This document shows positions 41,223 through 49,230 of a stretch of DNA of 64,000 nt, piece after piece. Under the pieces are notes generated by a model. That model worked only from the letters and a program-made list of their open reading frames with translations. It was not told where the DNA came from and made no database searches. Positions within the stretch are counted from its first letter, which is position 1; each line of letters starts with the position of its first letter. The translations under genes were made by a program, and so were the position numbers. Origin of the DNA: a virus; IMG/VR virus record IMGVR_UViG_3300005617_000005, positions 1-64,000 of that record, one strand, 5' to 3'.

Positions 41223-41755
41223 TCGTCGCAGCGATACGGCCACTCGACTTTTTCGTAGAGCTTGATCGCGAGGTTGTACCGCTTTCGTGCGGGGCCAGCG
41301 GTACCGGCGTAGCTGAAAAGAGGCTCGTCTTTGTTGGCCTTCAACGAGTCCCGCATGATCTCGCGACCCGCGCGAGCGCACGCGAGCGGATCCTTCATCA
41401 GCTCCTCGGGGGTGTACCCCTTTACCCGGTCGATGCCGTCCGCGAAGTGCACCTGGAGAAAGCAGAAAGAGGTCGGTTTGCTCCCTTCTTCCTTGCCGCA
41501 CCCCGGCCAACCCGGCGGCTTGTCCTTACAATCGCCCGCGATTTGCTTGTAGCCGCTCTCGAAGACGCCAATCGCCGTCATCAGAGCCGCCGTTCGGCGC
41601 TCGTTGTTGCCGCCCTTGAATTCCAGCGGTTTTTCATTGCTGGCAGTCGCGATCGCGACGGCGATGTCCTTCGGCGTCACACCGACAATCGTCCCAACCG
41701 ACAGCCATGCGACGACCATCGCCTTCAAAGTCCAGGTGGTGAGCTGTTCGATCAT
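41219..41755 (-). CDS. Membrane-anchored lytic transglycosylase candidate
   Basis: 178 residues. An N-terminal span (KAMVVAWLSVGTIVGV) is followed by AALMTAIGVFESGYKQIAGD (catalytic Glu candidate in FESG), a short Cys/Gly insert, and CFLQVHF, in the position of the usual G-x-x-Q motif. The C-terminal helices fit the fold. Likely peptidoglycan cleavage at entry or lysis. The substituted Q-x-H region lowers certainty. Confidence 0.65.
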   Translation of the reverse strand: MIEQLTTWTLKAMVVAWLSVGTIVGVTPKDIAVAIATASNEKPLEFKGGNNERRTAALMTAIGVFESGYKQIAGDCKDKPPGWPGCGKEEGSKPTSFCFLQVHFADGIDRVKGYTPEELMKDPLACARAGREIMRDSLKANKDEPLFSYAGTAGPARKRYNLAIKLYEKVEWPYRCDD

Positions 41756-41761
41756 GCCCGG

Positions 41762-41790
41762 ACCCTAATCCAGCCTTGCGTGCGGCGCAA
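41762..41790 (-). promoter_or_regulatory. Promoter TTGCGC-N17-TAGGGT, leaderless (minus strand)
   Basis: TTGCGC (41790 to 41785), 17-base spacer, TAGGGT (41767 to 41762), then six bases to ATG 41755. It interleaves with the divergent plus-strand promoter. Confidence 0.6.
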
Positions 41791-41805
41791 AAGTGCGCGT
41801 ATTCT
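41776..41805 (+). promoter_or_regulatory. Promoter TTGCGT-N18-TATTCT, leaderless
   Basis: TTGCGT 41776-41781, 18-base spacer, TATTCT 41800-41805, six bases to ATG 41812. Confidence 0.55.
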
Positions 41806-41811
41806 CTCGCC

Positions 41812-42579
41812 ATGGGTAGCCCGTCCGAAAAAGAAGCCGATCTCCAAGCACGTGTCGAACGCCTCGAGCAACTGCTCGCGATCTTGCAAGGCCAGAGCGG
41901 TGCTCTCGGATTGCAAACGCCCGGCGCGGCGCGCAACGTCATCAACTCCGCACTGCCCGCGTACACGTACTCGAACGGTGTGATCACCGGCAACGCAGTC
42001 GGCGCGATGGGCGCGAAGGACGGCGTGCTCAACGTCGCGAACGACGTCGTCTTCCTCCCTGGAGGAATCGCGGTCGTCGCATCGCAGCAAGGTGCGTACG
42101 TCGTCACCAACCCCGGAAGCGCGACCGAAGCGTTCGTGCTCACGCGCGTTTCGTGGATGCCCGAGGGCGCCACCATCAAAACCGGCTACCTCGTCCGCAT
42201 GGGCGGTGAGGGCACCGTCTTCCAGAACACCGTTTGGGAGTCGATGGCCGTTGCAGAAGAGTTCGTGGTCGGCGCGATCGACTCGCAGTTCTTCCCGCAG
42301 AAGGTCGAGATTCGAGCGCAGCTCGTGGGTGGACAAATCGCCGGTCTCGCGACCGTGCCGATTCTCTCGACGAGCAGCTACATCGGCCTCACGCGCGCGG
42401 TGTTCGACACCGGCGCGGCGACGGTCATGTACGCCGCAACTGTCGGTGGCGTCGAAGGCATCACGCCCGGCTATCTCGGAACCGCAGCGCTCACCGTCCA
42501 AGCGGTCATCGCGGCAGGCACGATCAACGCGGCCGACGTTTCGACGCTGCACATCCTGATCACCAACGGCCAGCGCTAA
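41812..42579 (+). CDS. Spike/fibre protein A with N-terminal coiled coil
   Basis: 255 residues. Residues 1-30 form a coiled coil (EADLQARVERLEQLLAILQG) shared with the next protein and, more weakly, with the 45823 product. The body is beta-rich (VTNPGSATEAFVLTRVSWMP; VRMGGEGTVFQNTVW). The layout fits an appendage whose N-terminus docks to the virion and whose C-terminus varies. Start set by TATTCT. Confidence 0.65.
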   Translation: MGSPSEKEADLQARVERLEQLLAILQGQSGALGLQTPGAARNVINSALPAYTYSNGVITGNAVGAMGAKDGVLNVANDVVFLPGGIAVVASQQGAYVVTNPGSATEAFVLTRVSWMPEGATIKTGYLVRMGGEGTVFQNTVWESMAVAEEFVVGAIDSQFFPQKVEIRAQLVGGQIAGLATVPILSTSSYIGLTRAVFDTGAATVMYAATVGGVEGITPGYLGTAALTVQAVIAAGTINAADVSTLHILITNGQR

Positions 42580-42581
42580 CG

Positions 42582-42611
42582 TTGCTCTTACCGTGGGTCA
42601 GCGTGTAAGCT
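42582..42611 (+). promoter_or_regulatory. Promoter TTGCTC-N18-TAAGCT, leaderless
   Basis: TTGCTC 42582-42587, 18-base spacer, TAAGCT 42606-42611, six bases to ATG 42618. Confidence 0.55.
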
Positions 42612-42617
42612 GACGCC

Positions 42618-44360
42618 ATGGGCGCACCGAACGAGAAAGAATCCGACCTCCGAGCTCGTGTCGAACGGCTCGAGCACCTCCTCGCCATGTTGCAGGGAGG
42701 CAGTGCACCGGGTCAGACCTTTGCCGGTCCCATCGTCGCGAACGAAGCGGCAATGGTCGCGCTCACCGGCATTCAAGACGGTGAGCAGGTCTTCGTTCTG
42801 AGCCACCGCTCGATCTGGACGAAGCGAAACGGCGTCGCCGGCACACAAGGTGTCCCGCCGCTCTTTCCACACGAGGTCGATCAAGCCACCGACCTCACCG
42901 GCGTCTTTGCCCGAACGCCATATTCCGATCCCGCGCTCCGTACCGGCATCAACGACGTCTTCATCGATCCGGCGAATCCAGCGGCAGACGATGAGAATGA
43001 TGGCCTCACTGCGCTGACACCGCTCGCGACAGGCTACGAGCTTTTCCGCCGCTGGGGTTGGGGCGCATCGAAACCGATCGTTGGACCAAACCTCGCGACG
43101 TCGCCCGACGGTTTCACAAACGTCCACATTCAAAGCGCCATCCTTTCGCCCGACACGCTTCCGGTGCGCATCACGATCGCGACCAACGGCAGCATGCGCT
43201 TCATTGGCGGCGCGCCGACGACGATTCGCGCGGGAACACTCACCGCTGCGAGCGTCGCAATGAATGCGGCAGTACCGCTCGGGGGAACGCGCCTTCGACT
43301 CACCGACGCCGCTGTCGTTTCGTGGGTCCCGGACATGGCCCCGAATCGTCGCGGTCGAATCACAACGGGGGCGCAAGCCGGCGCGACCTTCCAACCACAA
43401 AGCAATGTCGGAGCTGGCGGCGCTGTCGATTGCAGCGCAGCGCAAACAACCAACGAGCCGGGCTTCAGCCAAGTGCCGACGACCGTCACGCCGGCTGCGG
43501 GCAGTGCCTACGTGATCGAAGCGCTCGTGCAGTGCAACTTCGGTCAAGTGGAGATCACGCAAGAGCAAAATCCTGATTTCGGTGGGTTCAACAGCTTCAT
43601 CAACTTCATCGATCTGAATTTCCCCGTCATCGGAACAAACGCTGTCGGGTGGGAACCCGTCACGGCAGCGGGCACATTCAGCCAACCGTTCTTCAATTTC
43701 TACCAGTGCACGTTCGAGCGAAACCTCGATGTCACCTCGTGCTCCTCCGTGCAGCTCATCGCTTGCTACTTCTTCAACATGCTCGTGCTCAACTACTGCA
43801 CGGGCGGCATTCAAGCGGTCAACGGCGGTGGGATGAATTCCATCGCGCCTGGCGTCTCGGGCGTCAAATGGGCGGCGGTCAGTGATCAGAGCTTGCTCGA
43901 TTTCAACTTCGTCGCGAACCACTCCCTGATCAACCTGATGGGGAATTCGGTCGGAGGCGGGTTCGCGTCGTGGAACGCTGACACTCTTGCCGGGTACAAC
44001 ACCGCAGGGCACGGCGTGATCGTCGGCGTTCGAGGCTTCGCAGGAATGCGCGCGCAAGTCACCTTCGCCAGACTCGTTTGGGGAAACGGCAACGCTGGCG
44101 CCGGTCTTCTCATCGGTGCGAATTGCAATGGAACCGGCGCGCCACAAAACATCACCGGGGTACAGAGCGACTTCAAGCTCGGCAACAAGCTCGTCGGTTG
44201 GTGGTTCAACGATGCGACGGCGGCGTACAATCCGATCGGCGGTAGCGTCGCGACGACATGGGCAGCTCTCGCAGCGGCCGAAGGTGCAGCGGGCTTCGGC
44301 GGAAACGCCCACGAGCTCGACTCGAACAGCCACTTTGCCGCAGCCGAGACGACAGCGTAA
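42618..44360 (+). CDS. Spike/fibre protein B, large beta-helix type
   Basis: 580 residues. N-terminal coiled coil (ESDLRARVERLEHLLAMLQG) nearly identical to that of protein A. Then a long beta-rich body rich in Asn, Gly and Ala with the look of a right-handed beta helix (FYQCTFERNLDVTSCSSVQL, then NYCTGGIQAVNGGG). Such folds are typical of tailspike depolymerases and receptor-binding spikes. No catalytic residues can be assigned by eye. Confidence 0.65.
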   Translation: MGAPNEKESDLRARVERLEHLLAMLQGGSAPGQTFAGPIVANEAAMVALTGIQDGEQVFVLSHRSIWTKRNGVAGTQGVPPLFPHEVDQATDLTGVFARTPYSDPALRTGINDVFIDPANPAADDENDGLTALTPLATGYELFRRWGWGASKPIVGPNLATSPDGFTNVHIQSAILSPDTLPVRITIATNGSMRFIGGAPTTIRAGTLTAASVAMNAAVPLGGTRLRLTDAAVVSWVPDMAPNRRGRITTGAQAGATFQPQSNVGAGGAVDCSAAQTTNEPGFSQVPTTVTPAAGSAYVIEALVQCNFGQVEITQEQNPDFGGFNSFINFIDLNFPVIGTNAVGWEPVTAAGTFSQPFFNFYQCTFERNLDVTSCSSVQLIACYFFNMLVLNYCTGGIQAVNGGGMNSIAPGVSGVKWAAVSDQSLLDFNFVANHSLINLMGNSVGGGFASWNADTLAGYNTAGHGVIVGVRGFAGMRAQVTFARLVWGNGNAGAGLLIGANCNGTGAPQNITGVQSDFKLGNKLVGWWFNDATAAYNPIGGSVATTWAALAAAEGAAGFGGNAHELDSNSHFAAAETTA

Positions 44361-44368
44361 GGAGAGTC

Positions 44369-44845
44369 ATGGGTACCTATCGAGAAGCAATTCAGCATGC
44401 GCGCGTAGGCGGTACGGCGCGCTGCGGCGGCAAAGAGATTCGGTTTCTCACCTTCGAGGAAGCGGAGCCGATCATCTTGGATGCAATCCCATCGCGTCGA
44501 ACGGTTATCGGCGCAAATGGAAAACCGCTTATCGAGGACACCAAGATCGTGGTCGAGACGTTCGCTGACCCGAACTTCGACACGAAGAAGTTCGGTCTCT
44601 ACGACGTTGGCGTACACCCTGCCGCTCCGTTCACTCCAAGCGACGAGGACATCTACCTTCCCCTCGAGCACGATGACGAGGGCAATCCGAAGCCGCGCGC
44701 GCTTCGAGCCGACTGGGAGCTTCTCAGCGACGAAAAACCTGAAGTCGTCGAGCCCGAAGTCGTCGCACCCGAAGTCGTCGACGAGGCGCTCAGCGAAACG
44801 ATCCCCGAAACACTCGGCGCGATCGACACGGAGCCACCGCAATGA
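44369..44845 (+). CDS. Hypothetical protein with acidic VEPEVV repeats
   Basis: 158 residues; GGAG five bases upstream. Ordered first 120 residues (GKEIRFLTFEEAEPIILDAI), then an acidic tail with VVEPEVVAPEVV repeats. It could be a chaperone or attachment factor of the adjacent fibre, by position only. Confidence 0.6.
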   Translation: MGTYREAIQHARVGGTARCGGKEIRFLTFEEAEPIILDAIPSRRTVIGANGKPLIEDTKIVVETFADPNFDTKKFGLYDVGVHPAAPFTPSDEDIYLPLEHDDEGNPKPRALRADWELLSDEKPEVVEPEVVAPEVVDEALSETIPETLGAIDTEPPQ

Positions 44846-45213
44846 TTCAGGTCGGCGACATACTTCTCCTCACGGACACGGCCACACTCGTCCAAGTCAT
44901 CGACGGCAACGATGACGACGGATGGGATTGTCTCAACGAGCAGCACGGCGTGCTCTTCAAGATCGGCGACACCGCTGCACTGCAAGCGCAAGCCACTTTC
45001 GGTGCAACGCCCGAGGCCGATCGCCCGGCGCCCGGCACGCTCGTTTGCACGTTTGCGTCGAAGCCTACCGCGAAGTGGAACCTCGACGGCTACGCGACAA
45101 CCCCCGCATTCGGCCCCGGTCAGATTTGGGCCGTTCTCACCAACATCGACGACCCCACGATCTCGTGCTTCGTCGATCAAAACAGCATTTTCCTTCCATC
45201 CGGTGCGCCATGA
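44842..45213 (+). CDS. Hypothetical beta-rich protein (123 aa)
   Basis: Begins MIQVGDILLLTDTATLVQVI and ends FVDQNSIFLPSGAP. ATGA overlap upstream. Perhaps a fibre accessory; unknown. Confidence 0.6.
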   Translation: MIQVGDILLLTDTATLVQVIDGNDDDGWDCLNEQHGVLFKIGDTAALQAQATFGATPEADRPAPGTLVCTFASKPTAKWNLDGYATTPAFGPGQIWAVLTNIDDPTISCFVDQNSIFLPSGAP

Positions 45214-45377
45214 ACGACAAACAGAAAAAGTGCTCTGGCTTCCCCGGCAAGCCGGGCGAATGCAAAGCGGCAGCGACCGCCGTGGTGATCCGCGCGCGCC
45301 AGCACGTGTGTGAGGAGCACGCGAAGCAGGCCGAAGCCAAAAAGTTCCAAGCGCAGCGCGCGGAGAAAAAGTCATGA
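45210..45377 (+). CDS. Small zinc-binding protein (55 aa)
   Basis: KKCSGFPGKPGECKAAA and HVCEEHAKQAE: Cys-x8-Cys ... CxxH site, with a basic C-terminus. Overlaps both neighbours. Confidence 0.6.
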   Translation: MNDKQKKCSGFPGKPGECKAAATAVVIRARQHVCEEHAKQAEAKKFQAQRAEKKS

Positions 45378-45826
45378 CCACGCTTGGACAGTTCGTAGGC
45401 TTCGCGGGACGAAGCGTCGGTTCCGTGATCGACGGATCGGGCACGGACGCTGATCCGTGGAAGTTCGAGTTTCAGAGCAAGGACGGCGGCTCCACCTCCG
45501 TGGAGGTCCGCGACGAGACGGGCTTCTACTTCGAGTACATTCCGCTGCTCGACACGCCAGCCGGCTATCACGCCGCAGGTGATCTCGTCGACTTCAGGCC
45601 CGTCGAAGCAGTCTTTCAAGGCTTCGTCGGCGGTCCCTACCCCAAGGGCGTCGTCTCGCGAACGCTTCAGGTCTTCGGCTGGGTGAACTACACCTTCCAC
45701 TACAACGGCGAGGCGTATCCGAACACGACCGATCCGTACGCTGTCCTCGCAGATCCCGACAACGCGGGCTGCTACATTCTCGCCAATCTCCTCGAGCTCG
45801 AAAATCTCACGCCCGTCGCCGCATGA
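45374..45826 (+). CDS. Hypothetical beta-rich protein (150 aa)
   Basis: GSGTDADPWKFEFQSKDGG resembles a repeat-domain entry; YFEYIPLLDTP and VNYTFHYNGEAYPNTTD are beta-rich. Likely appendage-associated by position between fibre genes. Confidence 0.6.
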   Translation: MTTLGQFVGFAGRSVGSVIDGSGTDADPWKFEFQSKDGGSTSVEVRDETGFYFEYIPLLDTPAGYHAAGDLVDFRPVEAVFQGFVGGPYPKGVVSRTLQVFGWVNYTFHYNGEAYPNTTDPYAVLADPDNAGCYILANLLELENLTPVAA

Positions 45827-47214
45827 TGACCCCCAACGAGCTCGCCAGGCTCGAGCGGCTCGAGTTGCTCGTTGGCCTTCTCCAGAATTCATCTGGAATC
45901 GAGCCGCTCATCGGCGACGTCAACGGCCCGAGCAACGCGAACGCGCTCACGCAGATTGCCGCTCTCGCCGGCGGCGGCAACCAGCTCGTCGGCGTGGACA
46001 ACGCCGGCTTCATCACTGTCGGTGTCGTCCCGCCGCCCGGCCCACAAGCAATGGGTGGCGACGTCACGGGCACCACGGCTGCCAGCGTCATCTCGAAAAT
46101 CCAAGCGCTCGCGGGCGGTGGTGTTCGCTTCGTAGCGGTCGACAACGCCGGCAACGTCGGCACGGCGGTTCCGCCCGCGCCGCCGGCGAACTACCCGATG
46201 GGTGGCGACGTCACGGGCACCACCAGCGCCTCCACCGTCGTGAAGATCAACGGCGCTTCCGTACCTGTTTCCGGCGCGCTCACGACAGGCAATCTTCTGC
46301 AAGTCACGGGAGCAGCGGCACTCGGCTACGCGGCGCTCAACCTTGCAGGCGGAGCCAACTTCGTCACCGGCGTTTTGCCGGAAGCGAATCAAGCCGATCA
46401 GACCATGGGCGGCGACGTCACTGGCTCGACGAGCGCTGCGACCGTCGTCAAGGTCAACGGTGCGACCGTCCCGGCAGCCGGCGCACTGACTCCTGGCAAC
46501 TCGCTGCTCGTCACGGGTGCAGGCGCGCTCGGCTACGGCGCAGTGAATCTCGCTGGCGGTGCAGCGTCCGTCACCGGCGTCCTTCCCGAGGCGAACCAGG
46601 CCGACCAAACGATGGCCGGCGACGTCACGGGTTCAACAGGCGCGAGCGTTCTCTCGAAGATTGCGGCACTCGGTGGAAGCGGCACGGTTGCCGTCAACGT
46701 AGACAACGCAGGCAATGTCATCTCGGGCGGCGCGCCGGCGACGGCCGATCCGTTTGCTTTTCTCTCGACAACCACGGACAACCTCGTCGCATCGTCGGCG
46801 GTGAAGAACTACGACTTCGATCTCTCGGGCGCTGCGTTCACGAACAAGCTGATCCGCATGCGTGCGCGTGGCTACGCGACGACGAAAGACACGGGCGGCG
46901 TTGCGGGTGCGAACCTTACGGGCAGCGCGCACGTGCAGACCGATGCGGTCTACGAGAACAAGAACGGCACGGTGACGTTCGTGTCGGCTGCCGCCGGCGG
47001 CGCCGCGAACCCGATGCCGGCAGTCAACAACGAGATGACCCTTCAACCGCAAGCATGCGATGCGGCGCTTCAGTCGGGCGGCGGCGCGCCTCCCAACCTC
47101 GCGTGGACGGTAACGGGCGGAACGACCGCGCGCTTACAGCTCACGGCTACGAACAACGTGAACCGCGGAAGCTGGGAGATCGACGTATACCAACGCGTGA
47201 AGGCGGCTCCATGA
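45823..47214 (+). CDS. Spike/fibre protein C with GGDVTG repeats
   Basis: 463 residues. A short N-terminal coiled coil (ARLERLELLVGLLQN) is related to proteins A and B. Then three to four repeats beginning GGDVTGTTSASTVVKI and containing NLAGGAxxVTGVLPEANQAD, a fibre repeat known from many phages. The C-terminus is a compact beta domain ending in WEIDVYQRVKAAP. Probably a third interchangeable receptor-binding fibre. Confidence 0.7.
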   Translation: MMTPNELARLERLELLVGLLQNSSGIEPLIGDVNGPSNANALTQIAALAGGGNQLVGVDNAGFITVGVVPPPGPQAMGGDVTGTTAASVISKIQALAGGGVRFVAVDNAGNVGTAVPPAPPANYPMGGDVTGTTSASTVVKINGASVPVSGALTTGNLLQVTGAAALGYAALNLAGGANFVTGVLPEANQADQTMGGDVTGSTSAATVVKVNGATVPAAGALTPGNSLLVTGAGALGYGAVNLAGGAASVTGVLPEANQADQTMAGDVTGSTGASVLSKIAALGGSGTVAVNVDNAGNVISGGAPATADPFAFLSTTTDNLVASSAVKNYDFDLSGAAFTNKLIRMRARGYATTKDTGGVAGANLTGSAHVQTDAVYENKNGTVTFVSAAAGGAANPMPAVNNEMTLQPQACDAALQSGGGAPPNLAWTVTGGTTARLQLTATNNVNRGSWEIDVYQRVKAAP

Positions 47215-47513
47215 AGTGCGATTGGTGCGGAAAAAGCGTCGACAGCCTCGCGGCAACCCTTCTGGATGCGCTCGATGGCGGCCCGTGGCGCTGCGACGAA
47301 TGCCGCATGCGTGGTCACTGCAACGATTGCGGGGGCCCGTGCAAAGGCCACACGCGCGATTTCTGCGACGCCCGCTGGCCAGAAGTGAAGTGCACGCATC
47401 CACCGGGCTCGCGGCGATGCGACCACACGACGCTTCACGATGACGACGAGACGTCGGAGCAAGCGCGCGAAGCCAAGAGGCTGAAAACGCGCCGATACTC
47501 GAAAGACGCCTAG
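47211..47513 (+). CDS. Cys-rich zinc protein (100 aa)
   Basis: KCDWCGKSVDS, RCDECRMRGHCNDCGG and KCTHPPGSRRCDHTTLH give up to three metal sites. Overlaps the fibre stop. Stop shares CTAG with the convergent gene. Confidence 0.6.
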   Translation: MKCDWCGKSVDSLAATLLDALDGGPWRCDECRMRGHCNDCGGPCKGHTRDFCDARWPEVKCTHPPGSRRCDHTTLHDDDETSEQAREAKRLKTRRYSKDA

Positions 47514-47746
47514 TCGTCGGGATCGTCGATCGCTTCCATCACGATTGTGTCGAGGTCTTCGAGTCTCGGACCCGCCGCGGGCTCCGTGATGACGTTCGCA
47601 TCCTGAACCGTCTTCTCGATGTCGGCCGAGATTTTCAAAAGTTCATCGCCAGACATCTTGAGGAGTTTTTCGAGTGTCAGTCCTGACACCGTACCGCGCA
47701 CTTCCAACAGAGCGCGGATGACGCAACGACGTCGATGCGGACTCAT
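47510..47746 (-). CDS. Small helical regulator-like protein (78 aa)
   Basis: MSPHRRRCVIRALLEVRGTV then SGLTLEKLLKMSGDELLKIS: two to three helices reminiscent of a small HTH, but not certain. Start chosen at ATG seven bases after minus-strand TATGAT; a longer frame exists upstream. Confidence 0.55.
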   Translation of the reverse strand: MSPHRRRCVIRALLEVRGTVSGLTLEKLLKMSGDELLKISADIEKTVQDANVITEPAAGPRLEDLDTIVMEAIDDPDD

Positions 47747-47753
47747 GGGTCGG

Positions 47754-47759
47754 ATCATA
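47754..47759 (-). promoter_or_regulatory. -10-like hexamer TATGAT for leaderless start (minus strand)
   Basis: Minus-strand TATGAT (five of six consensus bases) seven bases before ATG 47746. Diverges from TAGATT at 47772. Confidence 0.55.
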
Positions 47760-47771
47760 CCTGCCGCATGG

Positions 47772-47777
47772 TAGATT
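47772..47777 (+). promoter_or_regulatory. -10-like hexamer TAGATT for leaderless start
   Basis: TAGATT five bases before ATG 47783; five-base spacing is the shortest in the set. Confidence 0.45.
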
Positions 47778-47782
47778 GAACC

Positions 47783-48139
47783 ATGCCGCCGACGTCGCCC
47801 TGGGACAAACTTCTCGAACACGGCGTTCTGGGAATTGTCCTCCTGATTGCGCTCTACGTGATCTCGTACCTTTGGCGACGACTCAATCAAGAGCGCGATG
47901 CGAAAGACGAGATGCAAAAAGCGCACGCCGCTGCAATGTTGGCGCAGCAAAAAGAGCACACTGCGACGATCGCGGCGCTTCAAGAGCAACGGCTTCAGAG
48001 CACGGAAAAAATAACCGGGGCGCTCATCAATGCGACCGCTGCCGTGAACAAATCGGCTGAAACCGGTAGCGAGACCAACGATCTCTTGCGTTCGATCGCG
48101 AACGACTATCAGAATAGGCATCGGGGGCCACCACGATGA
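47783..48139 (+). CDS. Membrane protein with coiled-coil tail, holin-region candidate
   Basis: 118 residues. One span (GVLGIVLLIALYVISYLW) followed by RR and a long coiled coil (NQERDAKDEMQKAHAAAM). Positive charges after the span put the coil in the cytoplasm, which argues against a spanin. Its place just before lipoprotein and lysozyme genes suggests a lysis-region role. Not certain. Confidence 0.6.
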   Translation: MPPTSPWDKLLEHGVLGIVLLIALYVISYLWRRLNQERDAKDEMQKAHAAAMLAQQKEHTATIAALQEQRLQSTEKITGALINATAAVNKSAETGSETNDLLRSIANDYQNRHRGPPR

Positions 48140-48366
48140 CGCAACAACAGCCACCAAAAACACCGAGTCTTCCACCGAAGTCAAAGGAAGAAGAAGACGC
48201 GGAAGCGAAGCTCGACGCCGCGTGCGCCGACCTGGACAAGGGTGCGCAAAAACTCGATGCATCCGCGACGAAAATTCGTCGAACGATCTCCGACTCGAAG
48301 ATGCGCGCCGTTCGGCTGCCAACACCGAGCCAGATCGAGCTCGATCCCAAGCCTCTGCCGAAGTGA
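48136..48366 (+). CDS. Small charged helical protein (76 aa)
   Basis: Pro-rich start, then a Lys/Glu/Asp helix (SKEEEDAEAKLDAACADLDK). No span. Overlaps the previous stop. Confidence 0.55.
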   Translation: MTQQQPPKTPSLPPKSKEEEDAEAKLDAACADLDKGAQKLDASATKIRRTISDSKMRAVRLPTPSQIELDPKPLPK

Positions 48367-48368
48367 TG

Positions 48369-48374
48369 TAACCT
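48369..48374 (+). promoter_or_regulatory. -10-like hexamer TAACCT for leaderless start
   Basis: TAACCT six bases before ATG 48381. Confidence 0.45.
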
Positions 48375-48380
48375 AGGTGC

Positions 48381-48605
48381 ATGCGCACCTTGTTCATCCC
48401 GCTCCTCGCCTTCTCCACGGCGTGCCACGACGAATCGAAACCTGTCGTTACGCCAAACGGCCCCTCGGCAGATTGCAGCGCTGAGCGTATCCAGCAAGAG
48501 CTGGAGTGCGTGAAAACGAACTCGACGCGCGCCGGCGCCGACAAGTGCATCGCCGATCTACCGAAGAAGGACTGCACGAAGCTCGCGCCTGACGGAGGTG
48601 CGTGA
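48381..48605 (+). CDS. Small lipoprotein (74 aa)
   Basis: Signal MRTLFIPLLAFSTAC with a lipobox-like end; the mature part has a DESKP linker and three more Cys in a helical unit (CSAERIQQELECVK), and ends in DGGA. Could be an outer-membrane spanin-type partner or an immunity lipoprotein; size fits, no proof. Confidence 0.6.
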   Translation: MRTLFIPLLAFSTACHDESKPVVTPNGPSADCSAERIQQELECVKTNSTRAGADKCIADLPKKDCTKLAPDGGA

Positions 48606-48841
48606 TGGGACTCCTTGATCCGAAAGACATCATCGAGATGATCCCGGTGGCGATCGGCACGGCGCAAAAACTCGTCGGTTTGATCTCGCCCAAGGCGGCT
48701 TCGGCAGTCGGCTTCGGCGGCCAAGTCGCGCTCTACGTCATCGACGCGGAGCAGAAGGGCATGACGCCCGAGGCGATCGTCGCCGGCGTGGGCGAGTTGT
48801 ACGTCGGGCTCGTCGAGGATTTGAAGTACGGAGTCCCGTGA
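48605..48841 (+). CDS. Small hydrophobic protein (78 aa)
   Basis: Ala/Gly/Val-rich (MIPVAIGTAQKLVGLISPKA; VGFGGQVALYVID), may be membrane-associated. ATG overlaps the lipoprotein stop (TGATG); GTG 48602 is also possible. Confidence 0.55.
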   Translation: MGLLDPKDIIEMIPVAIGTAQKLVGLISPKAASAVGFGGQVALYVIDAEQKGMTPEAIVAGVGELYVGLVEDLKYGVP

Positions 48842-49221
48842 GCGAGAAGCGCCCGTGGTCGACGAAGAGTGCGGCGCATCGCTTCGGGTTCGTGGCGTGC
48901 CCGAACTGCAACCCGAAGGGCTTGCCGTCCGGCGAGATTTTCATCATGTGCGCGGTCTGCTGGGAGCCGGAAGAGAACACCCATCGACGCTTCATCCTGC
49001 GCGAGAAAGCCGAAGAGTGGGCGCGCGATCGCGGGCTTTCGGAGGACGACATCACGACGTCGCCCGAAGCGCGAAGCGCCATGTCGAATCCGCCGGCGCT
49101 TCCCGGCTCCGGCGATCGCATCCCCGACACGGAGCCAGCACCGTTCAAGCCGCCAATTCCGCGTGAGGACGACGAATACCACGAGCTCATCGACTCCGAT
49201 CCCGTCCCGAAGAAGTGGTAG
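48838..49221 (+). CDS. Cys-containing soluble protein (127 aa)
   Basis: FVACPNCNPKGLPSGE and MCAVCWEPEE form a zinc ribbon; the C-terminal 50 residues are Pro/acidic and disordered. GTG start in overlap. Confidence 0.6.
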   Translation: MSEKRPWSTKSAAHRFGFVACPNCNPKGLPSGEIFIMCAVCWEPEENTHRRFILREKAEEWARDRGLSEDDITTSPEARSAMSNPPALPGSGDRIPDTEPAPFKPPIPREDDEYHELIDSDPVPKKW

Positions 49222-49224
49222 TCT
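49219..49224 (+). promoter_or_regulatory. -10-like hexamer TAGTCT for leaderless start
   Basis: TAGTCT uses the stop TAG of the previous gene and lies six bases before ATG 49231. Confidence 0.5.
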
Positions 49225-49230
49225 TCGGCC

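Noticed and set aside
47783-48605. Rz/Rz1 spanin pair
   Set aside because: The coiled coil of the 47783 product is predicted on the cytoplasmic side (positive charges after the span), which does not fit an inner-membrane spanin.
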